From: JAGDMJ01 sp963809695
Lineage (GTDB): Bacteria > Bacteroidota > Ignavibacteria > UBA10030 > UBA6906
Assembly (NCBI GenBank): GCA_963809695.1
Contig: CAWEKI010000009.1
Coordinates: 682,001-746,000, forward strand
Direction: 5' to 3'
DNA length: 64,000 bases
A program made the position numbers and the translations under genes. The notes under the pieces are model-generated. The model was not told the origin of the DNA and searched no databases. It was given only the letters and a program-made list of their open reading frames with translations. Below, piece after piece: positions 17,197-29,759 of the stretch (position 1 is its first letter; every line of letters starts with the position of its first letter).

Positions 17197-18234
17197 TCAC
17201 TGGATCAGGGTCGCGTCGCCGTAGCTGAAGAACCGGTATCCTTCTTTGATGGCCTTCTTGTAGGCGCGCATGATCAGGTCGCGGCCGGCAAAAGCGGCGG
17301 CAAGCATCAGGAGCGTCGACTCGGGCATATGAAAATTCGTGATCAACCTGTCGGCGATCTTGAAATCGTACGGCGGGAAGATGAACTTGTCCGTCCACCC
17401 CCTGTTCGGCTTCAGGTGGCCATCCGTGGTGACGCAGGATTCCACTGCCCGGCACGTGCTGGTGCCGGCCACGAAGACGTTTCCCTTGCTGTCAATGACC
17501 TTGTTGACCACATCCACGGTGCTTTCGGGAATCTCATAGTACTCCGAGTCCATTTTGTGCTTCGTCAGGTCCTCCACCTCCACGGGCCGGAACGAGCCGA
17601 GGCCCACATGGAGCACCACCGGAACGACCTTGACCCCCTTGCGTTTGAGCCCCGCAAGGAGACGCTTGGAGAAATGCAAACCCGCCGTCGGCGCCGCAAC
17701 TGCCCCGACCACGCGCGCGAAGACCGTCTGGTACGACTCCTTGTCCTTCTCGGTCGGGTCGCGCTTGATGTAATATGGCAGGGGCATTTTCCCGATGCGG
17801 TCGATGATCTTGAAAAAATCTCCCGTCACGTTGAAACGGACCGTCCGCCCGCGCGACGTGGTGTTGTCAATGACCTCGCACCAGAGTTTGCCGTCATCAA
17901 AGAAGATCTTGTTGCCGATCCGCACCTTTCTGGCGGGATCGACGATCACATCCCAGATGTTCTCTTCCTTGTTCAGCTCGCGAAGCAGGAAGACCTCGAT
18001 CTTCGCGTTGGTCTTTTCTTTCCTGCCGAACAGCCGTGCCGGAAAGACCTTGGTCTCGTTCACGATCAGGCAGTCCCCCTTCTTGAAATACTGAAGGATA
18101 TCCGAGAACTTCTTGCTGGTGATGGATTCGTCCGCCCGGTTGATCACCATCAGCCGTGCGGTATCGCGCGGGCTTGCAGGATATTTGGCGATCAGGTTCC
18201 GCGGGAGCGGATACCTGAAATCGGAAAGCTTCAT
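17197..18234 (-). CDS. queA: S-adenosylmethionine:tRNA ribosyltransferase-isomerase
   Basis: 345 residues with the QueA start DFRYPLPRNLIAKYP (4-18), the YQTVFARVVGAVAAPTAGLHF segment around residue 168 and GTSTCRAVES (about 258-267). It transfers the ribosyl part of SAM to preQ1 in tRNA to make epoxyqueuosine. Full length for the family. It sits 19 bases upstream of the APC-like transporter; two hairpins separate it from ppdK. Confidence 0.96.
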   Translation of the reverse strand: MKLSDFRYPLPRNLIAKYPASPRDTARLMVINRADESITSKKFSDILQYFKKGDCLIVNETKVFPARLFGRKEKTNAKIEVFLLRELNKEENIWDVIVDPARKVRIGNKIFFDDGKLWCEVIDNTTSRGRTVRFNVTGDFFKIIDRIGKMPLPYYIKRDPTEKDKESYQTVFARVVGAVAAPTAGLHFSKRLLAGLKRKGVKVVPVVLHVGLGSFRPVEVEDLTKHKMDSEYYEIPESTVDVVNKVIDSKGNVFVAGTSTCRAVESCVTTDGHLKPNRGWTDKFIFPPYDFKIADRLITNFHMPESTLLMLAAAFAGRDLIMRAYKKAIKEGYRFFSYGDATLIQ

Positions 18235-18277
18235 CGTCGTAGACTCCTCAAGAATGAATGCTCAGCTCCCGCCGCCG

Positions 18278-18306
18278 TTCCCCACCCCGACAAACGGGGT
18301 GGGGAA
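18278..18306. terminator. Perfect 12-bp hairpin between ppdK and queA
   Basis: TTCCCCACCCCG (18278-18289) pairs perfectly with CGGGGTGGGGAA (18295-18306) across a 5-base loop. There is no T tract on either strand, so it may be a pause or processing site rather than a classic terminator. Confidence 0.55.
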
Positions 18307-18339
18307 TCGTCCGGCGGAAAACGGCAAGAGCACCGCCGA

Positions 18340-21105
<2,766 letters not shown>

Positions 21106-21114
21106 GGTTGATCC

Positions 21115-21822
21115 TTAGATTTGGTGATATGGTGTTGGTCTTATGTGAGTGAACAAAGAATGACGGATATTGGCTGAGGCCGGATTCCCGCCATCGTGGA
21201 TGCGTTCCGGATGCCACTGGACCAGCAACAGGAATGATTTACCTTCCGGCTGCTCCCACTCTGCCGCCTCCGCGACGCCGTCTGAGGACCTGGCAGTGAT
21301 TCTCATTCCTTCTCCCGGGCGTTCGATCGCCTGGTGATGCGACGTATTCACTTCGGCCGCATCTTGCCCGAGAATTGCGCGAAGCCCCGAGCCCGGGGTA
21401 ATTGTAATACCATGGACGTTATCGCTCCGCAACCCGCGGCGGTGGTCCTCGTAGCCCGCGGATTGCAGGTCAGGGACCAGCGTTCCGCCCCGCGCAACGT
21501 TGAAGATCTGCGCTCCCCGGCAGATTCCCAGTACGGGAAGGTGCGCTGTGAGCGCGGCGTGAATGATGTCAATTTCGAATCGGTCTCGACGCTCGTCAAC
21601 GTCTTTCGTCTTCTCCCAGGCATCCATCCGTCCGTACAATCCCGGATGGACGTCGTTTCCTCCGCTGAGCACCAGGGCATCGCACACCGCGAGCTCGCTG
21701 GCATTCCCGCTGGTGTATGAGAACACACGGACCTCTGTGTCCGGATCATTCCCCTTGATCCAGCCGATGTACAGTTCAAGCGTCGGCCCTTCCTTCATCG
21801 GATCTGTCAGGCCAATGATCAT
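21115..21822 (-). CDS. Class I glutamine amidotransferase-like hydrolase (peptidase C26 type)
   Basis: 235 residues from the ATG at 21822, which overlaps the lpxK stop as ATGA. The nucleophile Cys lies in GICRGAQIFNV and the His/Glu pair in VQWHPER, with LSGGNDVHP near residue 55. These mark the gamma-glutamyl-gamma-aminobutyrate hydrolase (PuuD-like) branch, which cleaves gamma-glutamyl amides. No putrescine pathway genes are nearby; the gene sits between lpxK and ppdK, so the substrate is open. Confidence 0.85.
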   Translation of the reverse strand: MIIGLTDPMKEGPTLELYIGWIKGNDPDTEVRVFSYTSGNASELAVCDALVLSGGNDVHPGLYGRMDAWEKTKDVDERRDRFEIDIIHAALTAHLPVLGICRGAQIFNVARGGTLVPDLQSAGYEDHRRGLRSDNVHGITITPGSGLRAILGQDAAEVNTSHHQAIERPGEGMRITARSSDGVAEAAEWEQPEGKSFLLLVQWHPERIHDGGNPASANIRHSLFTHIRPTPYHQI

Positions 21823-22874
21823 CGTGGTCCCCCTCCCACACAAGCATCGATCGCGGCACGAAGCCGTTCGTCCCCGTCCAGAATCTCGACCTCCACCCGC
21901 GCCACATACACCGGCGCCGCCGCCAGGAGCAAGTCCTTGAGCGCCGGCTCTGCTTCGATCCGCACAGCATCTTTCTCCGTCGTCACGAGAAGAGCCGCCC
22001 CCGACGCGCGCAGGGTTTCTCTCAGCCGGAGCGCATCGCCGCGATTGTACCGGTGGTGGTCCTGAAAACGTACGTCTTCTGCTATGGTCACGCCAAGCCC
22101 CTGGAGCGAATGGAGAAATCCCGCATGATCCGCAACGCCGCTGAATGCCAGGACAGGATCTTCAAGGATCTCAGCCACGCTGATCTCCTCGTGATCCAGG
22201 AGCCGGTAGATACCTGCCGGGATAACCCCGCTCAAGACCGGTGGCCCGGGGAGGTACGATGCGAGCGAGTCCAGCCACCGCACAGGCGCGGCGGCAGGAT
22301 CGACTTTCGAGAGGATAACCAGACTTGCGCGGCGTATCGCCGAGAGAGGCTCCCGGCGAAACCCCGCCGGCAACATTGGCTCTCGTGTCAGATCCTTCCG
22401 CGCGTCCAGGACCAGAATATTCAAATCCCGTTTCAATGAACGATGTTGATAGCCATCATCGAGAACAAGCACATCTGCATGAAAATCACGCACGGCAACC
22501 CGTGCCGCCGAGATCCTTCTCTCGGCCACGACCACGGGCACCGTACCGAGCTTCCGGGCCATCTGGACCGGCTCATCGCCCCCCATGGCCGCATCCGATT
22601 GCATCGATCTTCCATCCGACACTACCACGACACCATTCGATCGCCTGCGATATCCCCTGCTGATGATGGCGGGGTGTTTTCCTGCTGCAACCAGGTACCG
22701 AACAAGGTACTCCACGAGGGGGGTCTTCCCTGTCCCTCCCACCGTGATGTTGCCCACGGAGAGTACCGGAACCCCGGCCGACTCCTGCCGGAACCACCCC
22801 CGGTCGTACGCCCGGTTCCTGGCCATAACCGCCAATCCATACAGCCACGAAAACGGAATAAGCAGCTTCTTCAT
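21819..22874 (-). CDS. lpxK: Tetraacyldisaccharide 4'-kinase
   Basis: 351 residues from the ATG at 22874 (MKKLLIPFSWLYG); a start 45 bases further up would overlap the preceding gene. The Walker A-type loop is VGNITVGGTGKTPLVE (about 36-51) and the later VLDDGYQHRSLKRDLNI carries the catalytic Asp-Asp region. It phosphorylates the 4' position of the lipid A disaccharide at the inner membrane, just after LpxB. lpxB lies two genes upstream in the same operon, which shows an LPS-type outer membrane. Confidence 0.95.
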   Translation of the reverse strand: MKKLLIPFSWLYGLAVMARNRAYDRGWFRQESAGVPVLSVGNITVGGTGKTPLVEYLVRYLVAAGKHPAIISRGYRRRSNGVVVVSDGRSMQSDAAMGGDEPVQMARKLGTVPVVVAERRISAARVAVRDFHADVLVLDDGYQHRSLKRDLNILVLDARKDLTREPMLPAGFRREPLSAIRRASLVILSKVDPAAAPVRWLDSLASYLPGPPVLSGVIPAGIYRLLDHEEISVAEILEDPVLAFSGVADHAGFLHSLQGLGVTIAEDVRFQDHHRYNRGDALRLRETLRASGAALLVTTEKDAVRIEAEPALKDLLLAAAPVYVARVEVEILDGDERLRAAIDACVGGGPR

Positions 22875-22884
22875 CAATGCCGCG

Positions 22885-23715
22885 TTACTCACGCTGGTGC
22901 CCTGTATATCCTGCTTCAAGCAGCTGGCGCTCCACCGCTTTGAGTTTGTCCTCCTTGTGATACGTCTGGTAGAGACGTTTCAACGAAAGCAGCATGCCCG
23001 TTTTATCTTCCATCAGGCGGCGATAATCATCAGGCTCGGCCCGGCCTTGCAGCCGCATGTTGGCGATATCGACGCCCTCTTCCAGTATGCGCTCCGCCGT
23101 TTGATCCCGGTCCACCTTCATGTAGGCACGCCCCAACTGGCGATAATACGAGCTCAAATAGGGAGACGTCTTGAATTTCTCGATTGCTTCCTTTTCAACC
23201 TTGATCACACTTTGATAGTCGCCGAAATCAAAATAGGCCAGGCCAAGATTATGGTACTGGCGGTCAAACGGGTAGCGTCCGGCGCTTTCTTTGGCGTACG
23301 ACAGAAAACCCTTGTTGTCTCGCAGCGCGAGAGAAGTTTCACAGAGCCGGTCATAGAGTTCAAGATCGTGTTCTCCGAGCTGTTCGAGCTGCGCATAGTA
23401 CCGCCGGGATGTGCGCAGGTGCTCGATCCGTGACGGGCTTTTTTCGTCATTGTCCATCGTCGCCAGGTCATACTGCATGTTCCCAAGGTCCCTCAAGGCA
23501 ATCTTGTTTTCCGGGTCCAGTTTCAACAGGCGCTGAAAAACGGCAGCGGCGCTGTCAAACTCACCGAGCGTATAGAACGCGTGCCCTCGCAGATCCAGAT
23601 TTACCTCGGTCCCCACGTTGGAACGGGGCGTGACTGTCGCCTCCTTGCCTGTCGTGCACGACGAAAAGAAGAACGCGAACAGCAACACCGCCGCGGCCAT
23701 CAAGCGCCTCATCAT
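22885..23715 (-). CDS. TPR-repeat lipoprotein, hypothetical
   Basis: 276 residues. A hydrophobic signal sequence ends at a lipobox-like FSSC with Cys20, so it is probably lipid-anchored. Residues about 45-250 hold degenerate TPR repeats (for example GEFDSAAAVFQRLLKLDPEN at about 51-70). It lies between lpxB and lpxK and overlaps lpxB by 4 bases. The position suggests a role in envelope biogenesis, but that is inference from context only. Confidence 0.75.
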   Translation of the reverse strand: MMRRLMAAAVLLFAFFFSSCTTGKEATVTPRSNVGTEVNLDLRGHAFYTLGEFDSAAAVFQRLLKLDPENKIALRDLGNMQYDLATMDNDEKSPSRIEHLRTSRRYYAQLEQLGEHDLELYDRLCETSLALRDNKGFLSYAKESAGRYPFDRQYHNLGLAYFDFGDYQSVIKVEKEAIEKFKTSPYLSSYYRQLGRAYMKVDRDQTAERILEEGVDIANMRLQGRAEPDDYRRLMEDKTGMLLSLKRLYQTYHKEDKLKAVERQLLEAGYTGHQRE

Positions 23716-24851
23716 GCGGCCTCCGCAAGAGCAACAATTCCGTCCACCACGCGCCCGGAAGCACCCGGGCCGCCCAGCTTTTCCCTGATGACACCGAGGT
23801 CCCGGCGCATGCTCTCGGCGTACACGGGATCATCGAGTACCTTCCCGATGGCGCCCACCAGATTTTCCGCGGTCATCTCGTGCTGGATGAACTCCGGCAC
23901 TACTTTCTTTCCCGCGACGATGTTCACAAGCCCGATGTACGGTACATCCACCAGCAGGCGGCCGATGAAAAACGTCACAGGGGACGTCTTGTAGACGACG
24001 GCCATGGGCGTCCCGAACCATCCCGTTTCCAGCGTGGCCGTTCCTGACGTCACAATGGCGGCGTCCGACCAGCGCATCAGATCGTGTGTTGCGTGTTCGA
24101 GCGCCGCGACCGACGGAAACGCCCGCAGATAGGGAGCGAGGGAAGCTGCTCCGAGATTCGGAGCTATCCCCACGGCCACCTGCAGATCGCGCGTCGTGCG
24201 CAGCTTCTCCGCAGCAGCAAGCATGACCGGAAGGATGTTTTCAATCTCCTGCATCCGGCTTCCAGGGAAGAGTCCGAGCAGCCTCTTACGGTGGTCGAGA
24301 CCGTGCCTGCGAAAGAATTCTTCCTTCAGACATGGAGGCTGAAGGCTTTCGACGAGCGGGTGCCCGACGAATTCCACGTCGATCCCTTCCTTCCGATAGA
24401 TGTTCACTTCGAAAGGGAATACCACCTTCATGCTGTCCACGCACTGTTTCATCTTCTTCACACGCCGCATGTTCCAGGCCCACACCTGCGGACTGATATA
24501 GTAGAGCACCGGTATATTCCGCCGTTTGGCGCGCCGCGCAAACCGGAGATTGAAGCCCGGATAGTCGATCAACACCACCACATCGGGCCTGCGGCTCTCC
24601 AGGAGGGCCTCCATCTTTTTCTCGACGTTCCGGATCGTGGAGAGATTCTTGACCACTTCCGCGAAGCCCATAAACGCAAGCCCTGTGATGTGGAAAACCA
24701 GGTCCATTCCTTCACGCCGCATATTGTCGCCGCCGATCCCGTAGACCTCAACGCGGGGTTCCCGGCGTTTCAGCTCACGCACGATCCCTGCACCGTGCAG
24801 ATCTCCGGACGCCTCTCCTGCTATCATCAGGACCCGACGGAGCATGCTCAT
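23712..24851 (-). CDS. lpxB: Lipid-A-disaccharide synthase
   Basis: 379 residues with the LpxB start IAGEASGDLHGAG (11-23), the VVLIDYPGFNLRFARRAK segment (about 94-111), YYISPQVWAW and LLGLFPGSRMQEI. It condenses UDP-2,3-diacylglucosamine with lipid X to give the lipid A disaccharide. It overlaps the downstream lipoprotein gene by 4 bases and the upstream methyltransferase-like gene by 4 bases, so it is tightly coupled in an operon that ends with lpxK and the amidotransferase. Confidence 0.96.
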   Translation of the reverse strand: MSMLRRVLMIAGEASGDLHGAGIVRELKRREPRVEVYGIGGDNMRREGMDLVFHITGLAFMGFAEVVKNLSTIRNVEKKMEALLESRRPDVVVLIDYPGFNLRFARRAKRRNIPVLYYISPQVWAWNMRRVKKMKQCVDSMKVVFPFEVNIYRKEGIDVEFVGHPLVESLQPPCLKEEFFRRHGLDHRKRLLGLFPGSRMQEIENILPVMLAAAEKLRTTRDLQVAVGIAPNLGAASLAPYLRAFPSVAALEHATHDLMRWSDAAIVTSGTATLETGWFGTPMAVVYKTSPVTFFIGRLLVDVPYIGLVNIVAGKKVVPEFIQHEMTAENLVGAIGKVLDDPVYAESMRRDLGVIREKLGGPGASGRVVDGIVALAEAA

Positions 24852-25447
24852 CCCTGGAGCCGGACAACATAGATGATCACGATCGCGCTCACCACCAGGA
24901 CAATTGCCTGGAGCGTGCGCCGTTCCGAGGCCAGTCCTTCAGCCGGGTTGACGTTCTTCGGAGACGGCGTGGACGGCCTGTAAGGACTCAAACGGGGGAG
25001 AAATCGCCTGACGTTCCCGCAATACTCGGCATATTCGCTGCCGAACTGCCCTCGAAGATACTCCTCTTCGTTGGTCACGATCATGTGGTACTGCACATAG
25101 AACCAGATGATTGCAGCGATCAGCAGCCAGGGAAAGAGGGCCATCGACATGACACCGATCCCCGCATACATCAGCATGTTGCCGAGGTACAGCGGATTGC
25201 GAACGTGAGCAAACGGCCCGTTAGTAATCAGGAATGTCCCTCCTACCCTCCCTGTCGTCCTCGTCTCGGAACCTGCGATCGAGACTCCCCAGAACCGGAT
25301 CATTTCTCCGAGGACCACGACCGCGAAGCCGGCGAAGAGGCTGGCGATGGTCGGCCGTGCAAAAATCACCATGACAAGCAGGAACGGGAGCGGTGTGTAG
25401 CTGCGCATGCGGAAGATCCACCGCCGAATGTCGTTGTCAGGCTTCAC
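24848..25447 (-). CDS. Isoprenylcysteine carboxyl methyltransferase-like membrane protein
   Basis: 199 residues from the GTG at 25447. Four or more hydrophobic helices and the GPFAHVRNPLYLGNMLM motif (about 93-109 of this start) match the ICMT/PEMT superfamily, whose C-terminal region binds SAM at the membrane. NEEEYLRGQFGSEYAEYC follows, as expected. Bacterial members methylate lipids or small molecules; the substrate is unknown. The GTG overlaps the end of the HAD gene by 11 bases with AGGAAGGA upstream; an ATG at 25408 is the alternative. Confidence 0.75.
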   Translation of the reverse strand: MKPDNDIRRWIFRMRSYTPLPFLLVMVIFARPTIASLFAGFAVVVLGEMIRFWGVSIAGSETRTTGRVGGTFLITNGPFAHVRNPLYLGNMLMYAGIGVMSMALFPWLLIAAIIWFYVQYHMIVTNEEEYLRGQFGSEYAEYCGNVRRFLPRLSPYRPSTPSPKNVNPAEGLASERRTLQAIVLVVSAIVIIYVVRLQG

Positions 25448-26165
25448 GCGCAAATGCGTCCTTCCTTTTGAGTTCCGCTCTCCGGCGCGTGCGCAGCTGG
25501 CGCCGGGCAAGGAGCTCGGTAAGACGATCGGTCACGTCGTGGAACGACGCATACAGGTAGTAGGAAATATTCTCCCGCTGGCAAAAGTGCTGAAGATCCT
25601 TTTTGGCAAAGACAATATCCGCATACTGCACGGGGCACCGGTCGGAATATCCGTCCCCGATGAACACGATGATATCATCATCACCGGCGTGTGTCAGCAT
25701 GAAATTCCTCTTGCAGCAAGCGCAACGGTCGCACACACTATCGCTGTGAGGAAAACTGAGGGAGAGAATCGTCCGCCCGTCCGCGCCTGCTGGCTCGAGC
25801 GATGCGGCATTGGCGACGTACGATACGTCCCGTATCCCGTGAGCCCGGAGCACGCGGTCGATATAGTAGTCGAGCCCGTCGCTGACAATGTGGAATTCAA
25901 TAGCCCGGAGCCTGCAAAAGTCGACAAAATTCTTGAATCCCGGGTCAATGCTCTGCCGGTCCAGCAGCGCATTCAGGTCGGACGGGAGAATGCTGCCGGC
26001 CGCGGCAGCCTCCCGGCGAAAACACTCTTGCGCCGAGATCTTCTCCGCGTGGTAGTCGGCAATGAACGAATCACAGACCGCCCCGCCAAACTTCCGAAAA
26101 AGGATGTTTCCGACGTCATGGGTCGTGATGGTTCCATCAAAGTCCACGAAGAGCTTCACGGCCAT
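25437..26165 (-). CDS. HAD-superfamily phosphatase (MtnX/phosphoserine-phosphatase-like)
   Basis: 242 residues. The catalytic DFDGT lies at residues 8-12, HIVSDG (about 92-97) is motif II, and VFIGDGYSDRC (about 167-177) is motif III. The CDRCACC Cys cluster near residue 144 recalls MtnX-type phosphatases of methionine salvage. No other methionine-salvage gene is near, so the substrate is open. The basic C-terminus (RRQLRTRRRAELKRKD) is unusual. It starts 4 bases after smc ends and leads into the lpx operon. Confidence 0.75.
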   Translation of the reverse strand: MAVKLFVDFDGTITTHDVGNILFRKFGGAVCDSFIADYHAEKISAQECFRREAAAAGSILPSDLNALLDRQSIDPGFKNFVDFCRLRAIEFHIVSDGLDYYIDRVLRAHGIRDVSYVANAASLEPAGADGRTILSLSFPHSDSVCDRCACCKRNFMLTHAGDDDIIVFIGDGYSDRCPVQYADIVFAKKDLQHFCQRENISYYLYASFHDVTDRLTELLARRQLRTRRRAELKRKDAFAREA

Positions 26166-26169
26166 GGTC

Positions 26170-29100
26170 TCATCCTGTGGCCAGGGCGGCCGATTTCACC
26201 TGTGCCCCCTGGTTGAATCGCACGGTCACAATCTTGGAGATCCCCTCCTCCTCCATGGTGACGCCATACAGCGCGCTGGCCGCCTCCATGGTCCGCTTGT
26301 TATGCGTCACGACGATGAACTGCGTGTTGTTGGAGAATTTCCTCAGGATGCGCGTGAACCGGTCCACGTTCGCGTCGTCCAGCGGCGCGTCCACTTCGTC
26401 GAGAATACAGAAGGGACTCGGCTTGACCAGGTAGATCGCGAACAGCAGCGCAATAGCCGTCAGGGTCTTCTCCCCGCCGGAGAGCAGGTCGATCGATGTC
26501 GGGCGTTTGCCGCGCGGCTTTGCGACGATCTCGATCCCTGCCTCGAGAGGATCCACATTCTCCTCCAGCTTCAGGTCGCATTCATCTCCCGGATCGAAGA
26601 GGCTCTTGAATGTCTCGATAAAGTTCGTCCGGATCTGGGCAAAGGTCTCCAGGAACTTCGCCTGTGCCGTCGCGTTGATCTGCGCAATGGTCTCCAGCAG
26701 CGTTTTCTCGGCTTCGAGCAGATCTTGCCGCTGTGTGGAAAGGAACTCATACCGCTGCTTCTCGGCCTGGTATTCCTCGAAGGCGGCGAAGTTGATGTTT
26801 CCGAGCGATTTGATCTTGTCGCGCAGCGCGGGGATCTCTTCACGCAGCGCGGCAAAGTCGATGAACTCTTCGGCGGGATAGGTCTTGAGCTCCACCGAGA
26901 ATTCGAACTCTTCCTGGGCACGGGCCTTGATGTGCTCGGCTTTCGCGCGGAGGTCCTGCAGCTGCAACTCGTGCTCGTGCGTCACTCGCATGGAGTCGTC
27001 ATGCGTCCGGCGTTGGTCCTTGATGGCCAGCTCGATGCGGTGAATCTCTTCCCGAACCCCGGCGGTTGCCTCCTCCTCCCGTGTCCTGCGCACTTCCACA
27101 CTGGCAAGCTCCTGATGCAGGCTCTCCAGAACCCGTGAATTCTCGTCGACGAAAAGCTCGGTTGAACCGATCTCCTCTTCCGTGGTCAGGATGTCCGATT
27201 TCCGCTTCTCCACGGCTTCAAGGATGTCGCCGGTCGTCTGCTCGGCCCGTTCGAGGTCGTTATGGGCATTCTGCAGTTCTCCGCGGACCTGGACAGCGGC
27301 AATCCCGAGATCGGTGACCCCCTTGGAGAGCACGTTCCATTCCTCTTCCAGCGACTGGAGCTCGTGAGCAGCCGCACCGGTCATCCGCTCGACTTCGCTC
27401 TGACGGGCCTTCTGTGCCTCCAGATCCGGCAAGCCCCGGGCCAACGCCTCCTGAAGCCCGGCGGATTCCGCCGCCAGTTCTTCCACATCTTCGGTGTTCC
27501 GGGCTATCACATCGGAGGCGCGTTTCTTTTCGAACGCCAGCTGGGCAATGCGCATCTCGACGCCGTTCATCTCTTTCTCGATGCTTTTCACGGCGTCAGT
27601 GAGCTGTTTCAGATCGATCGCATCGTGTTCGCGCAGGGTTTCCTCCCGGGAGACGGAGAGTGCGTTTACCTGCTTCTCCGTTGCGACACTGCCGCGTTGC
27701 AGTTCTTCGATCTGTTCGCGCTTGCCGATCATGCCGCCTTCATCGATGCGCCGGCTCCCTCCCCGGGTGATCCCGACCCCGGTCATGACTTCCCCATCCA
27801 GCGTGACACAACGGACACCCGACCATGCGGCGGCGACCCGACGCGCTGTTGCCGCCGTGTCCACCACAAGAACACGATCGAGGACATACCGGAACAACGG
27901 CTCGAATACCGGCTCAAACCCGGCAAGATCGGATGCCCACCCCAGGACGCCGGCAATGGACGGGAGCGAAATCCGCCTCGAGATCTCGGGCATCCGGTCC
28001 AGACAGACAAATGTCGCTTTTCCCCGCTGGTCTTCTTTCAGGAGCACAATGCCGGCCTCCGCATCCGCAGCGCTGTCCACAACCACCAGCCCCATATATT
28101 CACCGAGCGCAGCCTCGATTGCCGTGCGGTATCGCTCCTCGGCATTGATCGCATCCGCCAGGGGAACATTGCGAGAAGGCTTCCATTTGTCCGTGGAGGC
28201 AAGATAGCGCGACCCCTCGGACAACCCTTCGCGGCTTTCAATGAGGCCCTTGAGAAAGTCGATGCGGGAGCGCTGGCGCTCGAGCTCGGCACGGGCTTCC
28301 ATTTCCTTCCGCTGGAGCTCTTCCACCCTGGCCACGAGCTCCTTTTTTGCCGCTTCGGCAGCGTAGGTCCGCATTTCCGCCTCGGTGAACGAGCGCCGAA
28401 GCTGCCGGTCTTCCGCTGTCAGTGCGGCGATGGATTCGTCAAGCCGCGTGATCTCGTCGCCATAGGCCGCGATTTCCTCCGCGGCATGCGCCGAACGACC
28501 GGCCAGATGGTCGACCTGACCGCGCTTCCGGTCATGCTCCGTCTGCCGTTCGGCGATCTCGTGCACGAGGGCGATGGTCTGTTCGTTCAGGGACTGGAGT
28601 TCCTTCTTCTTCTGATCCAGCCGTGCCTCGAAGGCCGCAAGCTCCGCTTGTTTCTGCCCGAGCTCTTCCACTGTCCGCGCTTCCTGGATTTCCAGTTCCG
28701 CGATGTGTTGGCACAGGCCGGCCCGGGAACGCTCGACCTGTTCCCGCTGCTGCCCCAGGTCCACTTGTTCCTGCTGAAAGCGCTGCAGATTGGCGCCGTA
28801 GGCACGGATGCGCTCCGCCGCGACCATGGTGCCTTGCTCCACACGGTTGATCTTCTCCCGGTGCAGGCTTACGTCGCGCTGCGCTTCCGCCACACGTTTT
28901 TCGCGTTCCAGGAGCTGCGTGCGGAGCTGTTCCAGCTCCTGTTCGCCCCGGGAGAGGTCCACATCGATACGCGATTTGTCCAGATTCAGCGCCGCCAGCT
29001 TCGCGGTCAGCGGTTCGATCCGGGAAATCAACTGGGCATATTCCCGTTCCATCAGGTCGATCTCAAGCATCCGCAGCCGCGTGCGCACCTCGTTGTACTG

Positions 29101-29739
29101 CTCGGCCCGCCGGGCCTGGCGCTCCAACGAACTGACTGCCTTCTGGACCTCGACGACAATATCGTTGACACGGACCAGGTCTGCCTGGACGCTTTCCAGC
29201 TTCCTGTAGGCGGCCTTCCGGCGGTGCTTGTACTTGGTAACCCCTGCAGCTTCCTCAAAGAGCCGGCGCCGCTCGTCCGTCTTGTCGCTCAGGATCACCT
29301 CGATCATCTTCAGCTCGATCACCGAGTAGGCATCCGCGCCCATCCCGGTGTCCATGAAGAGGTCCAGGATGTCCTTCAAGCGGCAGGGGGTCTTGTTCAG
29401 CAGGTACTCGCTCTCGCCGGAACGGTACACACGCCGGCCGATGGTGACCTGGGTATATTCGGAGGGAAGGATGCCCTTGGTGTTTTCAATGACCAGCGAA
29501 GCTTCGGCCATGCCGAGAGCTTTGCGCGCCTTTGTACCGTTGAAGATGACATCTTCCATCTTCTCGCTGCGCAGGGCGCTGTAGCGCTGCTCGCCAAGCA
29601 CCCACCGGATTGCATCAACGATGTTCGTCTTACCGCATCCGTTGGGACCGACAATGGCCGAGATGCCGCTGTCAAAGGCGAGGTTCACTTTCTGTGCGAA
29701 CGACTTGAACCCGATTATTTCAAGCTTTGAGAGATACAT
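26170..29739 (-). CDS. smc: Chromosome segregation ATPase SMC
   Basis: 1189 residues, the usual SMC length. It has the N-terminal Walker A GPNGCGKTN (32-40), a long first coiled coil (about 165-500), a globular hinge region (about 510-670), a second coiled coil (about 675-1015), and the C-terminal signature LLSGGEKTL and Walker B FCILDEVDAPLDD. It compacts and separates sister chromosomes with ScpA and ScpB, which are not in this window. parAB near 62 kb serves the same process. It starts 20 bases after the GH2-like gene ends. Confidence 0.97.
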   Translation of the reverse strand: MYLSKLEIIGFKSFAQKVNLAFDSGISAIVGPNGCGKTNIVDAIRWVLGEQRYSALRSEKMEDVIFNGTKARKALGMAEASLVIENTKGILPSEYTQVTIGRRVYRSGESEYLLNKTPCRLKDILDLFMDTGMGADAYSVIELKMIEVILSDKTDERRRLFEEAAGVTKYKHRRKAAYRKLESVQADLVRVNDIVVEVQKAVSSLERQARRAEQYNEVRTRLRMLEIDLMEREYAQLISRIEPLTAKLAALNLDKSRIDVDLSRGEQELEQLRTQLLEREKRVAEAQRDVSLHREKINRVEQGTMVAAERIRAYGANLQRFQQEQVDLGQQREQVERSRAGLCQHIAELEIQEARTVEELGQKQAELAAFEARLDQKKKELQSLNEQTIALVHEIAERQTEHDRKRGQVDHLAGRSAHAAEEIAAYGDEITRLDESIAALTAEDRQLRRSFTEAEMRTYAAEAAKKELVARVEELQRKEMEARAELERQRSRIDFLKGLIESREGLSEGSRYLASTDKWKPSRNVPLADAINAEERYRTAIEAALGEYMGLVVVDSAADAEAGIVLLKEDQRGKATFVCLDRMPEISRRISLPSIAGVLGWASDLAGFEPVFEPLFRYVLDRVLVVDTAATARRVAAAWSGVRCVTLDGEVMTGVGITRGGSRRIDEGGMIGKREQIEELQRGSVATEKQVNALSVSREETLREHDAIDLKQLTDAVKSIEKEMNGVEMRIAQLAFEKKRASDVIARNTEDVEELAAESAGLQEALARGLPDLEAQKARQSEVERMTGAAAHELQSLEEEWNVLSKGVTDLGIAAVQVRGELQNAHNDLERAEQTTGDILEAVEKRKSDILTTEEEIGSTELFVDENSRVLESLHQELASVEVRRTREEEATAGVREEIHRIELAIKDQRRTHDDSMRVTHEHELQLQDLRAKAEHIKARAQEEFEFSVELKTYPAEEFIDFAALREEIPALRDKIKSLGNINFAAFEEYQAEKQRYEFLSTQRQDLLEAEKTLLETIAQINATAQAKFLETFAQIRTNFIETFKSLFDPGDECDLKLEENVDPLEAGIEIVAKPRGKRPTSIDLLSGGEKTLTAIALLFAIYLVKPSPFCILDEVDAPLDDANVDRFTRILRKFSNNTQFIVVTHNKRTMEAASALYGVTMEEEGISKIVTVRFNQGAQVKSAALATG

Positions 29740-29759
29740 GCGGCCCGGGCCCGTCCCGT

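Noticed and set aside
27262..29730. An 822-residue plus-strand frame opposite smc.
   Set aside because: Antisense shadow of smc with no domain.
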